The notes under the pieces were generated by a model, which did not search any database, was not told the origin of the DNA, and saw nothing but the letters and a program-made list of their open reading frames with translations. Below are positions 10,507 to 20,072 of a DNA stretch of 64,000 nucleotides, piece after piece (the first letter of the stretch is position 1; every line of letters begins with the position of its first letter). Position numbers and translations under genes: made by a program. This stretch comes from Onthophagus taurus (taxonomy: Eukaryota > Arthropoda > Insecta > Coleoptera > Scarabaeidae): NCBI RefSeq assembly GCF_036711975.1, contig NC_091976.1, positions 7,440,001 to 7,504,000 on the forward strand, in the 5' to 3' direction.

Positions 10507-10973
10507 ATTTATTAAAATATAATTATATTAAATAATTTGAAAAAAAAAAAAATTTTTTATTCTACTTATTTATTTGCAGTTTCCCTTGAATTTAATTATT
10601 ATTATTATTTTTTATTTTTCCTTCTCTTTTTTTTTTTTAAATCTAATACCTAATAAACCTAACCCTTAAAGGACTTGCAAGGAAAAGTAGTGTCACACAA
10701 GAAACAATGCAAGTGACTTACATATACATGATCAATTCTGCACCACGTCTAGGCCTTGCTCCACCTGGATGCGTGTATCTGCAGATCCTTGAATAACGTC
10801 TGTCCACTTCTGATGAAACGTCTGCTGCGTACTGGCGCTCCTTCAGTCCGATATCAGGTGTTTCCCGTGCTGATTTCTCCAGGAGGTCTTGATGCGTCTC
10901 CGCGCTCCTTCAATACCTTCTTTTCTTTTCCTTGTTTCCCCCAGGACGTCGTTGGTAGTAAACCGAAAGTTTA

Positions 10974-10985
10974 CCGCTGCCACCA
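10974..10985 (-). other. Primer-binding site, probable tRNA-Leu
   Basis: The minus-strand sequence TGGTGGCAGCGG starts one nucleotide inside the 5' LTR. Its complement CCGCTGCCACCA matches the 3' end (with CCA) of eukaryotic tRNA-Leu of the AAG/UAG type as I recall it. The position is exactly that of a retroelement minus-strand primer site. Confidence 0.75.
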
Positions 10986-10986
10986 A

Positions 10987-11565
10987 TGTTGTGTACCGCC
11001 GCCACCGATGTTGTATATTCTTACGATGTAACGTCGATATTTACGACTATATTTATTTCTTCGTTGTGAAGGGCAATTTATTAAATTAAACAACTTTCTT
11101 CTGTTCTTAATTTTAGTTAAATTTTATTTAAGAGACGACGATGACGACCGGTAACAATTTGTTCTAAAACTAACTGATCAACTAGATCTAATAGAGGCGA
11201 CTAACTTAATGTGACTCGACTTTTCGACCGCTCTTAGTGAAGTGCCTTTTCGGCTTAACCCCCCTGTTCCTAGTGAACTCTGTTTTCACAGCAGTGCTTC
11301 CCACGCAAAATATCATATAACTAAGTATGTTTCCATCTGTTTCTTGATATACGCAGAGACAAGGAGAATTAGGGGTTGTTCCCATCTGGTTCCGTCCCCT
11401 GATATATTTATTATTCACACATGTCTCTGGTGGTTATTTGGTTTTTAGTTACAGAATCATTACTTTTGATACCTACATTATTATATTGTAAACTTATTAT
11501 ATTCCTATTATTATAAAGATAAATACTACGTGAGCAGCACTACGTAAACGGGTGGTACCACAACA
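10987..11565 (-). repeat. 5' LTR of the gypsy element
   Basis: 579 bp, identical to the LTR at 3633-4211. In minus-strand orientation it is the promoter-bearing upstream LTR and precedes the primer-binding site and gag. The flanking CTTT (11566-11569) completes the target duplication. Confidence 0.95.
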
Positions 11566-11815
11566 CTTTAATATAATAATAGTTTTAAAAAACTAAAAAA
11601 ATATGGAATTATCTGACCATCCTAATTTTCTAAAAATCACAAGTTTCACCTTTCTCTTTCAACTTATAATAGTAAAACATAAGTTGCGATTTAAAGTGTA
11701 TTTTATTTTGTATAAACTAAGTAATAATAAACTAAACTAACAAATAAAACAATAACTATTCGATCAGTATTACTATATTAGTACAATAACTTATTCTAAG
11801 GTTACATCACTTTCC

Positions 11816-12572
11816 TCATTTATAAACATATATGCACATTTGTGCATTTCTTTCAGTAGCTTCTTCAACTTGTACGGATTTTTTTCGTAAGTCATTAAAT
11901 AATATCCAATTGGCATTGTTGGGCACCAATGCTGGGTACTGTCCTACATCATTCAAAGATTGAGTACCTTCGTAACTGATGATACCTGCAGGGATATAGA
12001 ATTTGTTGTGGAGTAACAAATTGCGTGCGTAATCACTCAATTTTGTTTTATTGTTCTCTCCATTCGTTGTTTCTATAAACAGACCACATTTTTTTGCAAT
12101 TGTTACTTAGAGTTTGCATGTAGTTTTCTATTACTTGCTTTAGCTGTGCATAGCAAAATATTGTTACGATGTCAATATCGATTGGTAAAATTATGTTTTT
12201 ATGGAAAGTAACGTTTAAACTATTATTGCAGTTTTTAGTCCTACAATAACTAAATTGTTCTTTAAACAGTTGTGTGCAAAGAAACGCAATATTTGAAATA
12301 GCATTCATTATTATTACGCCGGCAATTTTCTGGCTTCCAAAAGAATTTATTCCTGTTAATAGTTCAGTTCTTTTTTTATATGTTGCTTTACTAGAACCGG
12401 TTTTTAAAAATAATTTTAGGAAACTAAAGCAATCTGTGCAAACATTCTCAACATGATTTCTAAATGAATTGTGTGTACGGGCAAATGCTAAACTATGAAA
12501 TATGCTGTCGAATCCGCAGGTATTTTGAACAATATATTTTTTATTTTTTATTGAAATAGATATTAATGAAAC
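11816..12572 (-). pseudogene. USP/UCH-like cysteine peptidase remnant carried by copy B
   Basis: The minus strand is open from 12572 to the stop at 12048, then continues in another frame from 12040 to 11816. In order it shows: a Cys box IVQNTCGFDSIFHSLAFA with the Cys codon at 12516-12518; a CRTKNC pair (about 12245-12228); CKK (12098) followed by a run of seven A where a one-base slip would give CKKC; then IISYEG, DVGQYPALV and W-ILFNDLRKK. Cys box, four-Cys finger, His box, Asn/Asp box is the USP/UCH (C19) order and is opposite to ULP1 proteases. The catalytic His position is Gln here but His in copy A. No initiator ATG precedes the Cys box, so the 5' part is missing. Family assignment is by motif only. 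Confidence 0.55.
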
Positions 12573-14284
12573 TTACTTATGAACTTATGAAAGAATTACT
12601 AACTGAAACTTCCAAAAATTTTAATTTTCAAAGAGTAAAGTGTTCTTTATAGAGTTGTTTTAGTGAAAATATTAGCTGTTCCAGATTGCTTAGGTATAAT
12701 AAGTATATATTTGTGGAACTGGAATTATGGAACTGAAAATAGAAAAACTATGGTCACAGCAATCAACTAGACATTTTGGCAGCCCAACCTACTTTTGTTA
12801 GTTTAGTTTATTTATTAATTTATTACTTAGTTTTGCAAAATAAAATACACTTTACATCGCAACTTATGTTTTATTATTATAACTTTAAAGAGAAAGGTGA
12901 TTTTTAGTCCGACATCACAACAACTCAAATTTAAGGGTTTTCTAGTGAAAATAACAGCTGTTCTGAATTGTTTTAATTGTTGTAAGTACTAATTTTTAAT
13001 ATGAAACTTTAAAAGAACTAAAGCCGCAGTGATTAAATAAACATTTTAAGTACCTAGAACAACAAGAACAATTTAGAGCAACAAAAAATATGTGATTTTG
13101 CAAAATTAATGTCCATGTTAAACGTAAAACACATCTAGAACAATTTGAATCGGCAAAGATTGAGTTATTTTAGATTGTTCTATGTTTTTTAAATCTTATT
13201 GTGTAATATAAAACCGCTGACACAATAATTACTGACTGAAACTTCCAAAAACTTCCAAAAACTAATTTTCAAAGAGTAAAGTGCTCTTTAGAAAGTTGTT
13301 CTAGTGAAAATAATAGCTGTTCCAGATTGCGTTAGCTATAATAAGTATATATTTGTAATATGGAATTGATAATAGAAAAACTATGGTCACAGCAATCAAC
13401 TAGACATTTCGGCGGCCAAACCTATTTTTAGTTATAACTTCATAATGCTGTATCCCATAATTTTGATTTTCTAGAACAATAACTAGAACAACTAGAACAA
13501 CCCAGAACAACAAAGAAAATTTGATTTTCCCAAAAGTGGGGGGCTAGTCAAAAAACCTGTTTTTTCGGTTTTCTCGCGGAGTTTTTATTTTTTCGATTTG
13601 CCGCTTTGGAACAATGTAGAACAACTCTAGAACAATCTAGAACAACAATAAAAAATTTAAAAATCAAAAAATGGGGGGCTAACTTCCCGCACTCGACCTA
13701 TATGGCAATTATTCAAAAATTATTTCCTGTTGTTAAGTAGTCAACAATCAACAAAACAATATGAGTTTTTCGAATAAGTGTGATACGGCATTGATTTTAA
13801 ACATCAGAGAAAGCCTTAAAATCTTAAATAAAAAGTAAAAAAAGTCCAGGTCCGTATTCAAAAAACAACAAGTTCATAAAGGTCCAAGAAAATTTCAACA
13901 TAACAAATGAAATTTATCTAAGCAGGAGTTTTCTTAATAAAATTAGCCCTGAAAAAGTGTTTTAAGAGTTTGAGCATTTTCATGAATTGCAGGGTATTTT
14001 TGGAAATTCATCTTTTTAGTTTTCTCAAAATATGTACCCTAACCTAAAAACCCAAACTGGTAGAATCACAAAGTAAACGGCATTCCATTACAAATTACAA
14101 ACAAGAAGAACTGTCTGTTATTTACTATCTCCTCCAGCGGTTTTCGGTATCGTATTACGTTCCCTACGAATTTCGGACACTCTGTATTATTTGACATTAA
14201 TATTATTGTATTACCCAGATTTCTAAATTAGACCAACATTAAGTGTGGTTTTGAATTATTTTAATTTCAGAAAGGTTGAAGAAT

Positions 14285-16021
14285 ATGAGTTACAAACATC
14301 AAAGTGGTAGTGCGAAGCGTAAAAAGGCATTACTAAGGGAAAATGAAAAAGAAAAACAAAAAAACGCAATGTTGGCATTCCTTAGAAAGGAGCCAGAAAA
14401 TCAGCAAGATCTCCCGGAATCACCATTAGAAGATGCTGAAGATGAGGAAATGGATACTCTAACCAGCAATTCCATTGAGGTACAAGAACACGAACACGCT
14501 GACGATGATGATAGCGTTATAGTAAGTGACTTATTGGAAATTGATCCAGAAACCTGTCAACATAGTGAAGCTCCACTATTTCCTTGTGATCTAGCAGACT
14601 GGCCTCAACCTCAAAATATAACTTCGAAATTTCAAGAATATTTCCTTAGAAACAGACCTGACCAAAATATTGACAAAATAAGTGGGTGTCTAAAACAAAT
14701 GGACGGTAAAAAATCTAGATGCTTACAAAGTTCAACCTTCTATAAATTTGAAATGGCGAAAAAGCCCTTTGTGAGTGGTTGGTTTACAGTCCCAAATCGG
14801 GCTGTGTTTATTGTTATGTATGCAAACTTTTTTCAAAAATAGGTGTAAACCTTAGTGCCGATGGCTACACTGACTGGAAAAATGCGACTCAGTACTTCAA
14901 GAACCATTTTATGGTTCCACCACTAAGCTTTTTACAAAGGGAAATGGTAACTATTTAGGCTCGTTGGAATTTCTTAGCGAATTTGACCCGTTTTTAGTCA
15001 GCCACCTTCAGAAATATGGTTACATTGGAAGTGGGCATGTTAATTATCTTTCTTCAACCATTTGTAATGAGTTCATTCAACTTCTTGCAAATGATAGTAG
15101 AGCTTATTAGTAGAGCTAAATGAAGATGTAAACCAAAAAGAATCTACCAGAAGAGAAGCTGGAGATTTACTTTACAAAATGAATACATTTGAATTTGCTT
15201 TGATGACAGTAATTTGGAAAAGACTCCTAGACAGAATAAACTCTACCAGTAAATCACTACAAGTTAATCATGCCAATCTAACTGTAGCTTGTACACTATA
15301 TAGTGGATTGATTGAATTTGTCAAGAATTTTAGGAGAGAACAGTTTGATGAAATTGAAGAAGAAGCCAAAAAAATTCAGCCAAATAATAGTGTTTACAAG
15401 GATGAGATTTCAAGAGTTCGTAAGAGGAAACAGTGCTTTGATGAAGGCCCTGCAGAAGACATTACTTTAAGCGGTGCTAAGAACTTTAAAATAAATACTT
15501 TTTTTCCTATATGTGACAAGTTGGTTTTTGAATTAAAAATGAAAATGCAAGCGTATGATTGTGTAAATGAGATTTTCGGTGTATTTTTTGCCGAATCCTC
15601 AGATGAAAAATTTAATGTAAGTTTAGAATATATTAAAAAATATTACAATATGGATGTGGATGCCACTGACGATTTAAAGGATGAAATTGTACAATTTAAA
15701 GCACTTTGTAGATTAAATGATATTTCCTCTAAAGACCCTCAGGAAATGTTAAAATTTTTAATTGATAACAATATTTTGTCAACCTTCTCTAACGTTGAGG
15801 TATTGTTGCGTATATATTTAACTATTCCTATTAGTAACGCATCCGGCGAAAGATCATTTTCTACGTTAAAACGGGTAAAATCCTATCTAAGAAACTCATT
15901 AAACGAAGAAAATGCTTCATCGTTGGCTATCCTTAACGTAGAAAACGATATTCTCGATAGATTAGAGACCAATTCTATCATACAGAAGTTTTCTGAAATG
16001 AAAATTCGTAAAAAAAAATAA
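14285..16021 (+). pseudogene. hAT-1 transposase, ZMYM1/TTF-finger type, decayed
   Basis: 14285-14842 starts MSYKHQSGSAKRKK, has an acidic stretch, and ends in a TTF-like finger region (FYKFEMAKKPFVSGWF). A shifted frame then reads LSADGYTDWKNATQYFKNH, the ZMYM1 motif after the finger. A second shift gives GSLEFLSEFDPFL (about 14955-15000). The frame 15179-16021 ends with the hAT dimerisation domain (IPISNASGERSFSTLKRVKSYLRNS). The catalytic middle is largely deleted. It is the transposase gene of the 2188-16320 element and cannot make an active protein. Confidence 0.85.
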
Positions 16022-16320
16022 TTAGGTAGGTAGTTGTTTCTTTTCATTAAGTAGGTATTATTTATTTTGTTCGTTGTTCTTTGGATCGAAGTTTTATTTT
16101 TTGTTGTTGTTTTGTTAATTTTAGATTTTGCTTTTTGTACTTTATGTTTTTGTTTAATAAATGTTTGTATTGATTTTTCTAGATTTTTTTATCATAAACC
16201 TAAGGTGCCCAAGGTAAGCAAAAAAATTCTTATTGAAAAGTCGTATATGAGACATTGGGGCGTGGGGGCTCGAAATTTTGCTTGGGCCTTGGGGCCCAAC
16301 TGAATCAAAAATAGGCCCTG

Positions 16321-16410
16321 TGTAGTGTCCTACATCACTCAAAGAGTGAGTACCTTCGTAGCTGATGATACTTGCGAGGATATAGACTTTGTTCTGGAAT
16401 TGTAAATTGT
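16321..16410 (-). pseudogene. USP-like peptidase His box, copy A (upstream half)
   Basis: Reading minus from 16410, the frame gives QNKVYILASIISYEG then HSLSDVGHYT, ending at the hAT insertion. It parallels 12000-11930 in copy B (GIISYEGTQSLNDVGQYP) but keeps histidine at the expected catalytic position (codon 16327-16325). The continuation is at 2187-2088. The frame upstream is lost where the copy C end abuts at 16420. Confidence 0.5.
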
Positions 16411-16420
16411 GGTGGTAATG

Positions 16421-17562
16421 GAGTGCGGGAAGTTGGCTCCCAATTTTTAAATTTTTTCATTGTTGTTCTAGATTGTTCTAGAGTTGTTCTACATTGTTCC
16501 AAAGCGGTAAATAGCAAAAATGAAAACTCTGCGAGAAAAACCAAAAAAACGTTTTTTTACTAACTACCCATTTTTGGAAAAGTCAGATTTTCTTTCTTGT
16601 TCTGGGTTGTTCTAGTTATTGTTCTAGAAAATCAAAATTATGGGATACAGCATTACGAAGTTATAACTAAAAATAGGTTGGGCTGCCAAAATGTCTAGTT
16701 GATTGCTGTGACCATAGTTTTTCTATTTTCAGTTCCATATCACAAATATATAGGTATTTATTATACCTAAGCAATCTGGAACAGCTAATATTTTCACTAG
16801 AACAACTCTATAAAGAACACTTTACTCTTTGAAAATTAAAGTTTTTGGAAGTTTCCGTTAGTAATTCTTTCATAAGTTCATAAAGTTTAGTTTATTTATT
16901 AATTTATTACTTACTTTATACAAAATAAAATACACTTTAAATCGCAACTTATGTTTTACTATTACAAGTTTAAAGAGAATGGTGAAACTTATGATTTTTA
17001 GAAAATTAGGATTGTCAGATTATCCCATATTTTTTTAGTTTTTTAAAACTAAGTATTATTATATTAAAGGTTGGGTTCACTGATTCAACAAAACCTGTCC
17101 GATATCACAACTCAAATTTAAGGTTTTTCTAGTGAAAATAACAGCTGTTCTGAATTGTTTTAATTGTTGTAAGTACTAATTTTTAATATGAAACTTTATA
17201 AGAACTAAAGCCGCAGTGATTAAATAAACATTTTAAGTACCTAGAACAACAAGAATAATTTAGAGCAACAAAAAATATGTGATTTTGTAATTATTTTTAG
17301 TTATAACTTCGTAATGCTGTATCCCATAATTTTCATTTTCTAGAACAATAACTAGAACAATTAGAACAACCCAGAACAACAAAGAAAATTTGATATTTCC
17401 AAAAATGGGGGGCTAGTCAAAAAACCCGTTTTTTCGGTTTTCTCGCGGAGTTTTTATTTTTTCGATTTGCCGCTTTGGAACAATGTAGAACAATTCTAGA
17501 ACAATCTAGAACAACAATAAAAAATTTAAAAATCAAAAAATGGGGGCTAACTTCCCGCACTC
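16421..17562. mobile_element. Long-TIR element copy C, short palindromic derivative
   Basis: Starts GAGTGCGGGAAGTTGGCTCC at 16421 and ends with the inverted terminus at 17562. It consists of a left TIR (to about 16870) joined to a right TIR, with the same TTGTTCTAG arrays and no peptidase region. Left flank GTGGTAATG and right flank TGGACCATC do not match as a duplication, while the right flank resembles the left flank of copy A. The simplest reading is a copy inserted into A whose right end has been merged with the right end of A. Confidence 0.6.
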
Positions 17563-18583
17563 TGGACCATCGTTCATTGGAGAAGGATGCAGTGATGCCA
17601 GATCTACCGAATTTTCGGTAGATCTACCGAATTCCAATTAAATCTACCGATCTACCGATTTGAAGGATGGATCTACCGAAAAATTACGGTGTAGATTTAT
17701 GATTATTGTAATTAGGTATAAAGATCTCTTCAGATACATATCTGTTATCACAGTTCTCTTAATAATGTTCCTTATTCAAACCTTTTTTGAACTTCAATAT
17801 TGATACACTTTTTGTAGTAACCTGTAATTAAGATCTTGCGTATAGGTCCCTGTACTATACTTTCCAAGCTAGTTGTCTACACTGTGGTACAGCATAATGC
17901 CGGGGAATTTTTTGATTGGTGCCGCCGCACCGCGCCGCCAACGGGGACTTTTTTGATAGTTAATTTCAAAGAGCAGTGTAGTTATTTGGTATTCCTTCCA
18001 CAATCTTTAGGCGGTCAGACGTGTCTCTATTAAACTGTTAATCCAAACATTGAAAATAATGAGTGATAGTGATAGTGGTGGTGAGGGTACTAGTACCGGT
18101 GCAATAAAAAAAAGAAAATATGCACAACATTACAAAAATATATGGGAAGGAATTCCAGATTTCAAAGGGTGGCTAACAAAAAGTAACAAAGGTACAGACT
18201 ATGCTAAATGTAAAACCTGTGACAAAGACATTAACATAATTAGTGGAAAAGATGCTCTTAACAAACACGCACTAGGAAAATTTCATCAACAAAAAATTAA
18301 ATTGCTTTCTAAGCAGAAAACACTACAAGAATTTGCGACAGCAGGACTTCCCTCCCAAATTCAATTAGAAAATAAAATCAAAGAAGGTAAGTTTAAAATG
18401 ACTTTGTGTAACAGAAATATAATTCTTTTCTTTTTCTTAGGGGAAATACGGTTAAGTGCATTTGTAGTCGAACGCAATATTCCCTTCGCTGTAATGGACC
18501 ATTTAATAAAATTATTTCCGAAAATTTGCGATGACTCAAAAATTGCCAAAGGGCTGACATGTGGAAGAACAAAGACCACAGCC

Positions 18584-20072
18584 CATAGATTAAATATATA
18601 AATATACTAATATAGATGGTGGGTTCCCCACCTTAAAATGAAACGCTGTTTTTAGTTCAGACTACCCTCATTTAGCGCTAGTAGCGCGGTAGCATTTTAC
18701 CCGGGAATTTTAAAAATCTTTAGAATTAGGTTTTTGGTTTGTTTTAAAACCATGCATGATAAAATTTTACAGAAACAAATTCACTATAAGCAAAAATTGT
18801 TAATTTTGTTTATAGAGAATTTGTTTCTGCAAAATTTCAACATACACAATTTTAAAACGAAATTTTGTTAAGTCAAAAACAATTTTAAGTTAAAAAATAT
18901 ATTAAAATAGAAACAAAAAAATAAAATAAACTAAATTAAGAAACAAAATGATGAAATAAAAATTACAAAAAAGAAAGTAAAATTAAGTAGGTAATTAAAA
19001 ATAACATATATAAAAAACATTAAATTTGTAATTGTTTAACTTCAGCAATTTTTCGTTTTTTTGCACTTTTTTAAAGCTTTAATGTTTAGAGGATCGTGAA
19101 CATTTCTCTTGTCATAACTTTTCAAGATAGCGTTTATGTTTTTCACCCACATATGTACAATTAAATTTCGGATTTTCCATTTTTGATAAATAAAAAATGA
19201 ATTTCTTTTTAATAGAACGCTGGTTAGCTATTTTCGGTAACTTGTTATGTATTATTTTGGTGCCTTCTGAAAATAACACCTGTAGCTTATCGCTTGGCTG
19301 CAACAGCGCCTGTGGGGTATAGGCACGCTCCTCTATAAGTATTCCATGACTACTTCTTTGTGATATAAAATCATTACGGCATGTGTTACATTTCACTCTT
19401 TGTAATATTTTTCGAGCCATGTAGCCAGAAATGTATGCGTATGTATTCGCAACAATTTCGCTTTGGTTGACTACATCTTCGCCTGTATCTTCACCTTCAT
19501 CTTCATTCATGTCTTCATGTTCTTCAATGGATGTTATAGAATTTGACGATAATACAGAAGAAGCAAATGATTTTGCTAATAGTATTCAAACAACAGATCG
19601 AACACGATTAAACAATTTTAGATATTTAAACACGCCTAAAATTTTTTAAATTCGTTTTCAGGTAGTTTTTTTCCACGAAGTTTTCACAATGTCCTTACTC
19701 CACTATTTCGTTTAAATCTTTTGTTCTTTATTTGGTTTTTCTACATGCAAAAAATAACTTGTTATAAATTATTTTGTAAATAATATTAATTTATTTTACT
19801 TACTCAATTCGGAATGCCCTCAGTTCTTTAATTAATCTTAATACTAATAACACTAATCTCCTTTCAATAATTCCGACACGCCACAAATAAGTCACTTTTA
19901 GGTTAGTTTTACACTCAAAATTTTACAAATTTTTTTTGATTTTATACTTCCTATGATGACGTTTTGATTTGATGCGTATGTGTGAGTATTTGTACGTATG
20001 TGTGCGTAAAGTGGCGGTAGTTTGAACTAAATTTATGGTTAACGCATGCGCATACGAAATTAACACAGCATG
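18584..20072 (-). mobile_element. P-element-like insertion in hAT-2
   Basis: A 1489-bp segment is flanked by a perfect 8-bp duplication CCACAGCC (18576-18583 and 20073-20080); removing it restores the hAT-2 frame. Ends begin CATAG and, inverted, CATGC, compatible with the CAT start of P elements though the inverted repeat is weak. It contains a P/THAP9-type C-terminal coding remnant on the minus strand (19112-19600). The 8-bp duplication and this coding match together support a P-superfamily assignment. Confidence 0.75.
19112..19600 (-). pseudogene. P-element/THAP9-like transposase C-terminal fragment
   Basis: The minus-strand frame is open from about 19600 to 19112. An acidic stretch (MNEDEGEDTGED) is followed by YAYISGYMARKI and a CNTC pair, then LLQPSDKLQVLF and a lysine-rich tail. 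The Y-SGY-ARK element before a Cys pair recurs in the C-terminal part of P and THAP9 transposases. The THAP finger, GTP-binding region and catalytic residues are missing, so this is an internally deleted, non-autonomous copy. Confidence 0.65.

Larger units (their letters stand above)
3633..11565 (-). mobile_element. Gypsy/errantivirus-type LTR retroelement, nearly intact, minus strand
   Basis: Two 579-bp LTRs (3633-4211 and 10987-11565) look identical base for base. They are flanked by a 4-bp duplication CTTT (3629-3632 and 11566-11569). The empty site is visible in copy A, where CAACCTTTAATATAATAAT runs uninterrupted near 1828. On the minus strand the order is LTR, primer-binding site, leader, gag, pol, env remnant, polypurine tract, LTR. 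LTR identity means very recent insertion. Gag and pol frames are open, so the copy could still be mobile by retrotransposition, but env is truncated and frameshifted. Confidence 0.95.
2814..13694. mobile_element. Long-TIR element copy B, carries a USP-like peptidase; host of the gypsy element
   Basis: It starts GAGTGCGGGAAGTTAGCCCC at 2814 and ends with the inverted copy at 13694. The flanking 9-bp duplication GACCTATAT (2805-2813 and 13695-13703) is perfect. Net of the gypsy insertion it is about 2.94 kb. The TIRs run about 0.9 kb (2814-3632 plus about 11570-11757 against 13694 down to about 12795). A further 0.2-kb partial copy of the TIR interior lies at about 12570-12790. Between the TIRs, on the minus strand, is the peptidase remnant 12572-11816. 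No DDE transposase is visible. The 9-bp duplication fits Mutator-like elements; this assignment is inference. Confidence 0.85.
2188..16320 (+). mobile_element. hAT element 1 (ZMYM1-like), host of copy B
   Basis: The terminal inverted repeats are CAGGGCCTATTTT at 2188 and AAAATAGGCCCTG ending at 16320. They are flanked by a perfect 8-bp duplication TGTAGTGT (2180-2187 and 16321-16328), the hAT signature. Subtracting copy B and its 9-bp duplication leaves about 3.24 kb. The transposase lies on the plus strand at 14285-16021. The copy is dead: its coding region has a frameshift, a short deletion and stops. The 5' untranslated part received copy B at 2805-2813. Confidence 0.88.
1041..17562. mobile_element. 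Long-TIR element copy A (outermost host of the nest)
   Basis: The left end begins GAGTGCGGGAAGTTAGCCCC at 1041; the right end is its reverse complement at 17562. Flanks TGGACCAGG (1032-1040) and TGGACCATC (17563-17571) agree at 7 of 9 positions, suggesting an aged 9-bp duplication. The hAT at 2188-16320 sits inside. The two pieces around it, 1041-2187 and 16321-16420, read continuously through a USP-like His box. The right half appears to have been replaced by copy C (16421 onward). Without the hAT the element would be about 2.4 kb. The 9-bp duplication and long TIRs resemble Mutator-like elements, but no transposase is visible, so the superfamily is inferred. Confidence 0.6.

Noticed and set aside
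11816-12572. ULP1 (C48) or OTU protease as the identity of the copy B peptidase
   Set aside because: ULP1 has His before Cys, and neither family has the four-Cys finger between the Cys and His boxes; the order seen suits USP/UCH better.
19431-19649. 72-codon plus-strand ORF
   Set aside because: Antisense to the P-like transposase remnant, which has the recognisable motifs.
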